This document shows positions 7,616-15,614 of a DNA stretch of 64,000 bases, piece by piece. How positions within the stretch are numbered: position 1 is the stretch's first letter; every line of letters begins with the position of its first letter. The notes beneath the pieces are model-generated. The model was not told the origin of the DNA. It saw only the letters and a list, made by a program, of their open reading frames with translations, and did no database searches. The stretch is taken from NCBI GenBank assembly GCA_001784175.1, contig MFPR01000028.1, forward strand, positions 317,606 through 381,605, written 5' to 3'. Origin of the DNA: Candidatus Lindowbacteria bacterium RIFCSPLOWO2_12_FULL_62_27 (GTDB lineage: Bacteria > Lindowbacteria > 2-12-FULL-62-27). The position numbers were made by a program, and so were the translations under genes.

Positions 7616-8623
7616 TCAATCCGTCCGTCTTCCTTCCGCGTCAAACGTGTGAATCCGGTCCGCCGGAAAGCGGACATGAAGCGTCCCGGACACCGGCCGG
7701 GTCAGCGCCACGAGCGCGCGGACCTCGACTCCGTCAATGGCCAGCGTCAGCAGCTTCTGCGCGCCCAGCGGTTCAATGAGCCGCAGCGCCATCGGTCGCG
7801 TATCGGCGCCCGGTTGATCCAGAACCTGAACATCCTCCGGCCGGATGCCTGCGGTCTTCACGTGCGGATCGAACCGGCCGATACACGCGGCCTCGAGGAG
7901 GTTCATCCGCGGGCTCCCGATAAATCCGGCGACAAACTCGGTGGCGGGAGATTGATAAAGTTCCAGCGGCGCGCCCATCTGCTCAAGCCCGCCCTGCCGC
8001 AGGATCGCCACGCGGTCCGAAAGCGTCATCGCCTCGATCTGGTCATGCGTGACATAGAGGACGGTTGCCTGGAGGTCGCGAAAGAGAAGCCTGAGTTCCG
8101 CGCGCGTTCGCTCGCGCAGGACCGCGTCCAAGTTGGACAGCGGCTCGTCCAGCAAAAACGCCTTCGGCTGACGCACCAGCGCGCGTGCGAGCGCCACCCG
8201 CTGGCGTTGTCCGCCGGACAAGTGCGCGGGCCGGCGGTCCAGGAGATCCATCAGGCCCAGCCGGGCGGCGGCCGATTCCACCCGCTCGCGGATGGCCGGC
8301 GCGGAGATATGCCGGAGTTTCAGCGCGACGGAGATGTTCTCCCGCACGTTCATGTGCGGATAGAGCGCGTAACTCTGAAACACCATGGCGACGTCGCGGT
8401 CTTTCGGATCGCGGTCGTTGACCGATTCGCCGCCGATCAGGATCTCTCCCGTGTCGGCGGTTTCAAGTCCGGCGATCAAGCGGAGGAGCGTGGATTTCCC
8501 GCAGCCGCTCGGGCCCAGCACCGTGAGAATCTGGCCGTCGGGAACGTCAAGGCTGACGTCCCGGACGACCGGGGTTTTGCCGTCGTAGGATTTGGAAACG
8601 TTCCGGAGCGAGACAGACGCCAT
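7616..8623 (-). CDS. Sugar ABC transporter ATP-binding protein (MalK/UgpC type)
   Basis: 335 residues. Walker A GPSGCGKST (37-45), Q-loop FQSYALYPHM, signature LSGGQRQR, Walker B FLLDEP and H-loop THDQ are all present, followed by a C-terminal regulatory TOBE/OB region from about residue 240, the architecture of MalK-type ATPases that energise carbohydrate importers. Last gene of the operon, 3 nt after the second permease. The operon's binding protein and permeases are of the trehalose/maltose/glycerol-phosphate class, and the treT locus on the same strand 4 kb away suggests an alpha-glucoside such as trehalose; that link is inference. Confidence 0.92.
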   Translation of the reverse strand: MASVSLRNVSKSYDGKTPVVRDVSLDVPDGQILTVLGPSGCGKSTLLRLIAGLETADTGEILIGGESVNDRDPKDRDVAMVFQSYALYPHMNVRENISVALKLRHISAPAIRERVESAAARLGLMDLLDRRPAHLSGGQRQRVALARALVRQPKAFLLDEPLSNLDAVLRERTRAELRLLFRDLQATVLYVTHDQIEAMTLSDRVAILRQGGLEQMGAPLELYQSPATEFVAGFIGSPRMNLLEAACIGRFDPHVKTAGIRPEDVQVLDQPGADTRPMALRLIEPLGAQKLLTLAIDGVEVRALVALTRPVSGTLHVRFPADRIHTFDAEGRRTD

Positions 8624-8626
8624 CGA

Positions 8627-9451
8627 TCAGCCCTTCACCGCGCCGGCGGTGAGTCCCTGAATGATCCGGCGCTGAAACGCGAGTACGGCCGCGACCACCG
8701 GGAACGTCGTCAGCACCACGGCGGCCGATATCTGGCCCCACGGAACTTCATAGGCCGTCGCGCCGCTGAGCATCGCGATCCCGACCGGCACGGTCCGGGT
8801 CGAGTCCCGGGTCATCAGGATGAGCGACACAACGAATTCATTCCATGAAAAAATGAACAGGAGGATCGCGGTCGCCGCCAGCGCGGGCGCCGCCAGCGGC
8901 AGGACGATGGCGCGCAATACGCCCAGCCGCGTGTAGCCGTCGATCCGGCCGGCCTCTTCGAGTTCCACCGGAAGCTGCCGGAAAAACGCGGTGAGCATCC
9001 ACACGGCGAACGGCAGATTGAGCGCGGCGTGGATGGAAGCAAGGGCGAGATAGGAATTCGACAACCCCAGCGTCCGCGCCGCCGACGTGAGCGGCGCGAG
9101 CAAAACCGCCGCCGGAATCATGGAAAAGGCCAGCATCCCGAGTTCGAACGTGCGTTTGCCCCGCATCCGGAACCGCGCGATCGCATAGGCCGCCGGCGCG
9201 GCGAGGAGCAGCGCGAGCAGCGTAGATCCGGCCGCCACGATGAGGCTGCTCCGGATGTAGAGTCCGAACGGCCGCTGCTCGAACATGCCGGAGTAATTTT
9301 CGATGGACCATGCCGCGGGCAGGTAGGTGAGCGGCCGGGAAAAAATTTCCGCATTGGTTTTCACCGACGTGAGCAGCGTCCAGAGGGACGGGGCGAGGCT
9401 GAACAGGATGAGAGCGCCGAGGCCGATCCCGAACGCCGCTCGTTTGATCAT
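8627..9451 (-). CDS. Carbohydrate ABC transporter permease (MalG/UgpE type)
   Basis: 274 residues, six membrane segments. The coupling loop carrying the EAA motif reads EEAGRIDGYTRLGVLRAIVLP (about 187-207 region), which docks the ATPase. N-terminal segment LFSLAPSLWTLLTSVKTN and the C-terminal SWNEFVVSLILM block are typical of MalG-type permeases. I start it at ATG 9451, whose ATGA overlaps the stop of the preceding permease; a much longer frame continues upstream but there it only shadows that permease. Acts with the permease at 9448-10266 as the transmembrane heterodimer. Confidence 0.9.
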   Translation of the reverse strand: MIKRAAFGIGLGALILFSLAPSLWTLLTSVKTNAEIFSRPLTYLPAAWSIENYSGMFEQRPFGLYIRSSLIVAAGSTLLALLLAAPAAYAIARFRMRGKRTFELGMLAFSMIPAAVLLAPLTSAARTLGLSNSYLALASIHAALNLPFAVWMLTAFFRQLPVELEEAGRIDGYTRLGVLRAIVLPLAAPALAATAILLFIFSWNEFVVSLILMTRDSTRTVPVGIAMLSGATAYEVPWGQISAAVVLTTFPVVAAVLAFQRRIIQGLTAGAVKG

Positions 9452-10266
9452 GCGCGCCGGTCCTGCATGCCCATCGACAGGACGGCCGCGAGCGCGAAAA
9501 CGGACAACATGAACGTCACCGTGATGACCGCACCGTAACCGGGGTCCTGGTAACGGAACAGGTTGTCGTAAATGTACAGCGAGACCGTGTACGTGCGTCC
9601 CGCCGGCCCGCCGCCGGTGAGGACCCACACGAGATCGAACACGCCGAGCGCCTGGATGAGCCGGAACGTCAGCGCGAGCGCGATGGCCGGGCGGAGCATC
9701 GGCAGCGTGATCAGCCGGAACCGGCTCCATGCGCCCGCCCCGTCGATCCGGAGGGCTTCGTACAAATCCTTCGGAATCGATTGAAGCCCTGCGAGGAGAA
9801 TCAGCGTCACAAACGGCGTGGTCTTCCACACATCCGCAAGGACGATCGACGCAAACGCCGTCTCCGGGCGGCCCAGCCATGCCACCGGCGCGTCGATCAG
9901 GCCCAGCCGCAAAAGGACGTCGTTGAACACGCCGTACGTGTCGTTCAGGATCCATCGCCAGGACATCGCCATGACGGCGGTCGGCAACGCCCACGGCAGA
10001 ATCACGATGGCGCGCGCCCACCCCCGGCCGCGAAACGGGGCATTGAGCAGAAGCGCGAAGACGAGGCCCAGCGCGAGTTCCAATGCGACGGACATCAGTG
10101 AAAACGCCAGCGTGACCCGCACCGATTGCGCCAGGATCTCGTCGCCGGCCATGCGGGGCACGGACGCCGCGCCCGAGACGGCCGTCCAGAGCGTGTGCGC
10201 GAGCGGAAATCCGAGCACGCACACCAGAAACGCGCCGGCCGGGAGCAGATACCGGTGGTTCTTCAT
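9448..10266 (-). CDS. Carbohydrate ABC transporter permease (MalF/UgpA type)
   Basis: 272 residues with six membrane helices. EAA loop EALRIDGAGAWSRFRLITLP is evident (around residue 170), and PLLRP-type and GGGPAGRTYTVSLYIYD segments match MalF/UgpA permeases. ATG start at 10266 overlaps the binding-protein stop by 4 nt (ATGA). It is short for a MalF protein because it lacks the large periplasmic loop, like UgpA-type subunits. Pairs with the following permease gene. Confidence 0.9.
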   Translation of the reverse strand: MKNHRYLLPAGAFLVCVLGFPLAHTLWTAVSGAASVPRMAGDEILAQSVRVTLAFSLMSVALELALGLVFALLLNAPFRGRGWARAIVILPWALPTAVMAMSWRWILNDTYGVFNDVLLRLGLIDAPVAWLGRPETAFASIVLADVWKTTPFVTLILLAGLQSIPKDLYEALRIDGAGAWSRFRLITLPMLRPAIALALTFRLIQALGVFDLVWVLTGGGPAGRTYTVSLYIYDNLFRYQDPGYGAVITVTFMLSVFALAAVLSMGMQDRRA

Positions 10267-11507
10267 TGCAACGCCTGCCGGATTTTTTCCGCTGCGTCCT
10301 GAATCGCCTTCTCCGGCGTGAGCTGGCCGACCAGGGCCGCGCTCACGTGGCGCTGGAGAATGTCCGAGATGCGCGAATACCGGGGATGCACGGGCCGGGG
10401 CCGCGCGGCGAGGAGCACCGTGTAGAGTTCCTTGAAATGCGGACTGCCCTTCAAAATGTCCGCATCGTCAAACAGAGACTTTCGCGTCGGGATCGCGCCG
10501 GTCCGGAAATGGAAAACCTTTTGTTGCGCTGCTTGCGTCGCGAACTCGATGAACGACCACGCGGCGCCCGGGTGTTTCGAATACGCCGAGATGCCGTAGC
10601 CCCAGCCGCCCAGCGTCGCCGCGCTGGTCTTTCCGGCGGCGTGGACCATCGGCACGATGCCGATCTTGCCGCGCACCGGCGATCCCTCCTTCTGGCACAG
10701 CGTCCACGCGTAGGGCCAGTTGCGCATGAAGACGGCCCGGCCGTCCTGGAACATCTGCCGGCATTCCTCCTCCTGATAGGTCGTCACGCCCGGCGGCGCA
10801 AGCCGGGTCGGCAGGCCGGCCAGCCATTCGAGGGCGCGGACCGATTCCGGAGAATCGAGCGTCACGCGGCCCTCCGCGTCGATCACGTCGCCGCCGAATC
10901 CCCAGAGGACCTCCAAAAACGCGCACACGAGGCCTTCGTATTGCTGGCCCTGAAAGACCAGCCCCCACCGGTCCGGCGGCGATTGCAGGGCCCGCGCGAG
11001 CTCGGCGAGTTCCTCGACGGTCCGCGGCGGCACGCGTTTTTCGGCGTCGAGCAGGTCCTTGCGGTAATAGAGCATCCCGGCGTCGGATTGCATAGGTACG
11101 CGATATATTTTGGTTTGATAGATCGATCCGCTGATGTCGCCCGGTAAAAAATCAGCCCGTTCCTCCGCCGGGAACCGGTCGTCCAGCGGCAGGATCCAGC
11201 CGGCCGCCGCGAACTTCGGAACCCAGATCACGTCCATGAACACGACGTCGTAGGCGCCGTCCTGCGCCATGAACGACGCCGCATACATGTCCTCCCGCGT
11301 GTTCGTCGCGGCCGGCCCCTCGACCAGCTCCACCCGGAGGTCGGGCCGCGCGGCCTCGAATTGCCGGATGATTTCCTTGAAGCCGCCGCCGGAATCCGGC
11401 CCCGTCAAGAGCCGGATCACCGGCCGCGCGTCCTTCGTTCCGCACCCGCCGAAAAATCCGGCGGCCACGACGCCGATCAGCGCCGCTCGAACAGCTTTCG
11501 TGAGCAT
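10263..11507 (-). CDS. Extracellular sugar-binding lipoprotein of ABC transporter
   Basis: 414 residues. The leader MLTKAVRAALIGVVAAGFFGG ends in a lipobox with Cys22. The body is a family 1 (MalE-like) solute-binding protein: GGGFKEIIRQFEAARPDLRVEL, YDVVFMDVIWVPKFAAAGW, DAGMLYYRKDLL, and GGWGYGISAYSKHPGAAWSFI. Such proteins capture an oligosaccharide outside the cell and deliver it to the permeases. GGAGG at 11516-11520 sits 8 nt upstream of the ATG and overlaps the stop of the Nramp-like gene, implying coupling. Substrate cannot be read from sequence; trehalose or maltose is the favoured guess given nearby trehalose genes. Confidence 0.9.
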   Translation of the reverse strand: MLTKAVRAALIGVVAAGFFGGCGTKDARPVIRLLTGPDSGGGFKEIIRQFEAARPDLRVELVEGPAATNTREDMYAASFMAQDGAYDVVFMDVIWVPKFAAAGWILPLDDRFPAEERADFLPGDISGSIYQTKIYRVPMQSDAGMLYYRKDLLDAEKRVPPRTVEELAELARALQSPPDRWGLVFQGQQYEGLVCAFLEVLWGFGGDVIDAEGRVTLDSPESVRALEWLAGLPTRLAPPGVTTYQEEECRQMFQDGRAVFMRNWPYAWTLCQKEGSPVRGKIGIVPMVHAAGKTSAATLGGWGYGISAYSKHPGAAWSFIEFATQAAQQKVFHFRTGAIPTRKSLFDDADILKGSPHFKELYTVLLAARPRPVHPRYSRISDILQRHVSAALVGQLTPEKAIQDAAEKIRQALQ

Positions 11508-11519
11508 CCAGACCGCCTC

Positions 11520-12905
11520 CTACAGATATTTGAATTTTATATAAGCCACCGCCAGCGCCGCGTAGGCGAGGGCGGAAATCGTCAGAAACGCAAGCGACAC
11601 GCGGCCGGGTTTCAGCGGCGCCGGAAGAACGGGGCGCAGCCGGCCGTGGATCAGGACGATGAGCGCGGCCGTGAAGAGGCAGGTGCCGACAAACCCGATC
11701 AGCGCCGACATCACGATGAGCTGGCCCGGCTGTTTCAAAAACATCGTGAGGCCGGTGACCGCCGTCAGAATCACGATCATCACGCGGTACCAGCGCCCCT
11801 CGTCGACGGCCCTCTCGCGGAAAAAATAAAACCGGATCATCTCCACGTGCACCTTCGCCACCGCGTCCGCCGTCGACAGCCATGTGTCGCACAGAAACGC
11901 GGCGGAAATCAGAAGAAACAGCGCGCGGCCGGCCGCGCCCCACGTGACCTCGAAAAACCGGCTTTGCTCCGCCGCCAGCCGCCAGTCGTCCGGAAGGATA
12001 CCCTTCGGAAACAGGATCGCGTAGGCCAGGAAACAGGTCATGTACGTCGTCAGAAGATTACCGAACACGCCGATGCCCGTGTCGACGAACAGGAAGTTCC
12101 GCCAGCGCCTGCCCTCCTTGGCAAGATCGCCGTCCGACGCGCTCGGAATCCGGCCCGCGTTCACAGGGTCCTTCGCGCAGGCGACGCCTTTGCCCAAAAT
12201 CCAGTAACTGTAAAACAACGTCCAGAACCCGCCGAGCCCCGCAAACGTGATCGCGGTGAGCAGCCGGTCGGTGTCGGAACTTTCCCAGGGCCGCGCCAAT
12301 TTGTCCGGTACGATGATCGCCTTCAGAAACGCCGGCCACTGCGGCCGCAACTCGGGGCTCAGACAGCTCACGACGAGGCCCGCCAGTGTGACGAGCGACA
12401 CCGCCCACATGATCTTCTCGATCAGCCAGTACGTCCGTTTCTGCGTGAGGAGCGCGAACATGAAAAGCAGAATGCTGAGGCTCGCCCAGAACAGGCTCCG
12501 GCCTCGTTCCGACAGGTCCGGCCAGTCGACCAGCTTCGCGAGCGCGGTGCCGCCGGCCGACGCGAACGCGCCGAACCAGAGGAAGGAAAGGATCATCAGG
12601 ATCCACAAGAAAAATCCAAACGCCGGATGCAGCCGCACAAATCCACGCCAGATGCTCTCGCCGGTCAGCGCCGAATACCGGCCGATCTCAAACGTCACCG
12701 CGTATTGGAGCAGGCACGCGGGCGTCAGGAGAAACAAAAAACCGAGCCCGTACTTGGCGCACAAATACGGCCACCAGATCAGCTCGCCCGACCCCTGCGC
12801 GAGCGCCATCCACACGATGCCGGGCCCCAGCGCAGCGCACCAGCCGCAAAACACGGGAAGGCGGCTCGTCCCGTAAGGCGCCGGCGGGCGGAAGTCGGGT
12901 TTCAT
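11520..12905 (-). CDS. Nramp-superfamily membrane transporter lacking canonical metal motifs
   Basis: 461 residues with about 11 membrane helices. The N-terminal block GPGIVWMALAQGSGELIWWP and GRYSALTGESIW place it in the Nramp (SLC11) superfamily. The canonical helix-1 DPGN metal motif reads instead GPGI...AQGSG, and the helix-6 MPH motif is replaced by AGLGGFWTLFYSYW, so the usual divalent-metal ligands are missing. Substrate is therefore open: Mg2+, Al-type complexes or something else. It stands between the GspG-like gene and the sugar-binding protein, 12 nt from the latter, within the same operon. ATG at 12905. Confidence 0.75.
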   Translation of the reverse strand: MKPDFRPPAPYGTSRLPVFCGWCAALGPGIVWMALAQGSGELIWWPYLCAKYGLGFLFLLTPACLLQYAVTFEIGRYSALTGESIWRGFVRLHPAFGFFLWILMILSFLWFGAFASAGGTALAKLVDWPDLSERGRSLFWASLSILLFMFALLTQKRTYWLIEKIMWAVSLVTLAGLVVSCLSPELRPQWPAFLKAIIVPDKLARPWESSDTDRLLTAITFAGLGGFWTLFYSYWILGKGVACAKDPVNAGRIPSASDGDLAKEGRRWRNFLFVDTGIGVFGNLLTTYMTCFLAYAILFPKGILPDDWRLAAEQSRFFEVTWGAAGRALFLLISAAFLCDTWLSTADAVAKVHVEMIRFYFFRERAVDEGRWYRVMIVILTAVTGLTMFLKQPGQLIVMSALIGFVGTCLFTAALIVLIHGRLRPVLPAPLKPGRVSLAFLTISALAYAALAVAYIKFKYL

Positions 12906-12918
12906 CCGTCGGAAGGTG

Positions 12919-13434
12919 TCAAGAACCCCCGCCCGACTTTTCCTTGGACTTTTTTTCCTTCTCCTCGACCTTCTTCACTTCGGCGTCGATCTGTTTCCGC
13001 AGTTCCTGCACGTCCGCGTCCGTGTTGCCCTCGCTCGTCAAATCGTCCTCGCTCATGAATGCCTTGTCCTGCGCGGCCGAGACCACCACGTATTTGTCGG
13101 CGTCGTATTCGCTGATCGACACGCCCGATCCCTCGTGATGGAGGCGGCCGTTCATGTAGAGACGGTAGGGCGTCTGCCAGTAATCCTGGCCGGGATCGCG
13201 GCCGGACGCCGAAAGGTTCGACCGGCAGAACTCGTCCATCCGGATCGAGGCGCTGGAGCTTCCGACCAGCTCGTACCGGATGAGCCGGTGGATTTGTTTG
13301 AGCTCGAAGGTCGTCATCACGCGCTTGGGAAGGGCCGCCATGCTGTCGACCACTTTTTCGGCGCTCTTCAGGCTGTCGGCCGCGCAGTAGCCGATGATCG
13401 CGACGGAAAGAACTTTGCAGGCGCCGCTGATCAT
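12919..13434 (-). CDS. GspG-like (type II secretion pseudopilin C-terminal domain) protein
   Basis: 171 residues. A short hydrophobic stretch near the start (VLSVAIIGYCA) could be a signal or anchor. The region GRDPGQDYWQTPYRLY, followed by YVVVSAAQDKAFMSEDDL, echoes the pseudopilin GspG pattern in which DPWGNPY is followed by VVSAGPDGKFGTEDD, a calcium-binding loop. The tail (145-171) is a highly charged K/E coiled segment ending in GGGS. It lacks the prepilin peptidase G-F/E motif, so it is not a normal pseudopilin. Start codon overlaps the cNMP-domain gene by 4 nt (ATGA). Role unknown. Confidence 0.55.
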   Translation of the reverse strand: MISGACKVLSVAIIGYCAADSLKSAEKVVDSMAALPKRVMTTFELKQIHRLIRYELVGSSSASIRMDEFCRSNLSASGRDPGQDYWQTPYRLYMNGRLHHEGSGVSISEYDADKYVVVSAAQDKAFMSEDDLTSEGNTDADVQELRKQIDAEVKKVEEKEKKSKEKSGGGS

Positions 13435-15503
13435 GCGTGCAGTTCCTCCTTCCGGCGCTGTACCGTCTCCTCGACCCAGACGCCCGAGAGGACGTTCGTG
13501 CGGAGGATTTCGAAAAAGGCGCGCCGGGGCATGGCCAAGATTTTGGACGCGTCCAGCGCCGTCACGGTCGCGACCCTGGGCGTGTCCTCAAAGAGCGCGA
13601 TCTCGCCGAAATAGTCGCCGGCCTTCAGGGTGGCGATCTGTTTTTGCGCGGACCCGCCGTAATTCTTCCAGACGGCGCCCGCGCCGTCCCTCAGAATGTA
13701 GAATTCCTCGGCCGGGTCGCCCTCCCGGATCAGCACGGCGCCTTTTTGGACGTCCCGTTCCTGAATTTCCACGATGACGCGATTCATGACCTCGGGCGGA
13801 ACGTCCGCGAACATCGGCAGGTCTTTGAGGAACGCCGAAAGCTGGATGACCTTGGTGATCTGATCCCGGTGCTCGGTGTGGCCGGCAAGGAACTTGTCAA
13901 AAAAATATTTGCGCAGCGTCAGGCAGACGAGCGGAGAGGTCGCACGCACGGTCGCGGTCCTGGGCGAGTTTTGGAGCAGCGCGATTTCGCCGAAGGAGTC
14001 CCGGTCCGTCAGGCGGGCCACGACGGTCCGAAGGCCGCTGGGCGCTTCGTGGATTACTTCGGCCTTGCCGTGGAAGATGATGTAAAAGGAGTCGCCCTCG
14101 TCACCCTGCCAGACCACCGCCCGGCCGCCGGCGAAAAATTCGACCGTCACATATTCGGCGAGTTTGGCGCGCCGGTCGGCCGGGAGCGCCGCGAAGAGGG
14201 GCACGGCGCCCAGAAATTCGAGAATTTCCTTTTCGGTCAGGCGCCGCATCTGCCGCGCCAGGAAGACGGCGCGGTTCCGGAGACGGTCCAGCGGCTTTTC
14301 GAACATGCCATACACATTCGCGGCGACAAACCGAAGGACGCCAAAGACGATCAGAAGGAGCGGAAAGAACATCGCGGCCGCGAAGACGGCGGCGGACAGC
14401 CGGTCCACCGGCCGGCCGGCATGAAGGACCGTGTCGATCAGCTGGTTCAGACTTCCGGCCGTCGCGTCTCCGACGAACCGGTAGGCGGCGTACAGCCAGA
14501 GGACGGCGAACATGCCGTACCCGATGAGGGGCGTCTCGAATTGGAACGTCGACCGGAACGACAGGATCCGTCCGATGAGTTTTCGGCGGACAAAGTGCCG
14601 GAGTGTCTCCAGAAGGCGCGTCCTGCCGGACAGCCGGTCCAGGCATTTCAGCAGTTCCCCGGGAAGAAACGGCGATCCGTCCGCAAACGAGTACGCGAGG
14701 CAGGCCGCCATCCATATCCCGGCGGCGGGCCATGCGCCGGTCAGAACCGCAACGGCGCCGATGCAGGCGAGCGCTCCGGGAAAGATGAGGGCCGCAAGAT
14801 GAAACCTCAGCGTGGCGGACCACCCGCGCGTCAGAATGCCGGAATCGTCGAGCGCAACCCCGGGAACGCCGCCCTTCAGCGTCAGACCGGCCCGCGGGGG
14901 ATCGGACAAGATGCCCGAGAGGAAAACATATTTGAACAAATTCTTGGACGAATGGATGACCAGGAAACTCAGGAACCAGACGCCGAGCGCGGCGCCCTCC
15001 CGGCCGCCGATGGTCAAGAGGTCAAAGCGGTCGAAATGGGCGAAGAGCACATAAAGGGCAACCCCGGCCGGCGCGACCAACAAACCGACAAATAAAAAGG
15101 AGTCCATCCATTTCGCGATCGGGCGCAGGAGCCGCGCCGGTCCCGCCGGAATCTCGATCGCCGGGCGGCAAGTGGGCTTGGGCGCGTACGGCCGGAATAC
15201 CGCGTGTTTCAAAAGCGCCGATTCCGATTCGGCCGGCAGGAAAGAATGTTCGAGCAACCGGAAAATGAGGTCAAACACTTTTTTGTAGGCGTATGTCCCA
15301 TGACGACTGTGGTACGCCTGCAGAAGCGCCGCCGCGCTCTTCGGCGTTCTCAGATGCTCGATCAGCTCCAGTTCCTCGGCATCCACGAACAGGAATTCGC
15401 CGCCCTCGGTCCGACGCACGACCGAGTCGTTCCGGAACGGCGAAACAGTGAACGGCCGGACGCTGATCGGTATATCCTGGACCGTCCTGAGATCGGTCGT
15501 CAT
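13431..15503 (-). CDS. Polytopic membrane protein with two C-terminal cNMP-binding domains
   Basis: 690 residues. The N-terminus (1-100) resembles a PqqD/peptide-chaperone-like winged region, residues about 130-400 are multi-spanning membrane helices arranged like the M50-type 'putative peptide zinc metalloprotease' proteins, and the C-terminus holds two cyclic-nucleotide-binding domains with phosphate-binding cassettes FGEIALLQNSPRTATV and FGEIALFEDTPRVATV. The expected HExxH metal motif is not seen; the nearest equivalent is IHSSKN, so proteolysis is doubtful. First gene of the minus-strand operon, coupled (ATGA) to the GspG-like gene. It could gate or sense export according to cAMP/c-di-AMP-like ligands; this is inference. 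Confidence 0.65.
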   Translation of the reverse strand: MTTDLRTVQDIPISVRPFTVSPFRNDSVVRRTEGGEFLFVDAEELELIEHLRTPKSAAALLQAYHSRHGTYAYKKVFDLIFRLLEHSFLPAESESALLKHAVFRPYAPKPTCRPAIEIPAGPARLLRPIAKWMDSFLFVGLLVAPAGVALYVLFAHFDRFDLLTIGGREGAALGVWFLSFLVIHSSKNLFKYVFLSGILSDPPRAGLTLKGGVPGVALDDSGILTRGWSATLRFHLAALIFPGALACIGAVAVLTGAWPAAGIWMAACLAYSFADGSPFLPGELLKCLDRLSGRTRLLETLRHFVRRKLIGRILSFRSTFQFETPLIGYGMFAVLWLYAAYRFVGDATAGSLNQLIDTVLHAGRPVDRLSAAVFAAAMFFPLLLIVFGVLRFVAANVYGMFEKPLDRLRNRAVFLARQMRRLTEKEILEFLGAVPLFAALPADRRAKLAEYVTVEFFAGGRAVVWQGDEGDSFYIIFHGKAEVIHEAPSGLRTVVARLTDRDSFGEIALLQNSPRTATVRATSPLVCLTLRKYFFDKFLAGHTEHRDQITKVIQLSAFLKDLPMFADVPPEVMNRVIVEIQERDVQKGAVLIREGDPAEEFYILRDGAGAVWKNYGGSAQKQIATLKAGDYFGEIALFEDTPRVATVTALDASKILAMPRRAFFEILRTNVLSGVWVEETVQRRKEELHA

Positions 15504-15614
15504 GTCACAGAACTACTATCTAAGCCCGCGTGCTCCGGCAACCCGCCCGGCGCGATCGCCCGTATATCCTTAACCGTCTCGACGCTCTCTTCAAAGCATG
15601 GTACACGGGCGCCG

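Noticed and set aside
8627-10222. A 531-residue fusion of two permeases
   Set aside because: The first half is an out-of-frame reading of the upstream permease. The EAA-type permease begins at 9451 with an ATGA overlap.
15204-15614. N-terminal extension of the second transglutaminase-like protein from 15204
   Set aside because: It overlaps the divergent cNMP-domain gene and lacks the anchor; ATG 15615 begins a proper membrane segment.
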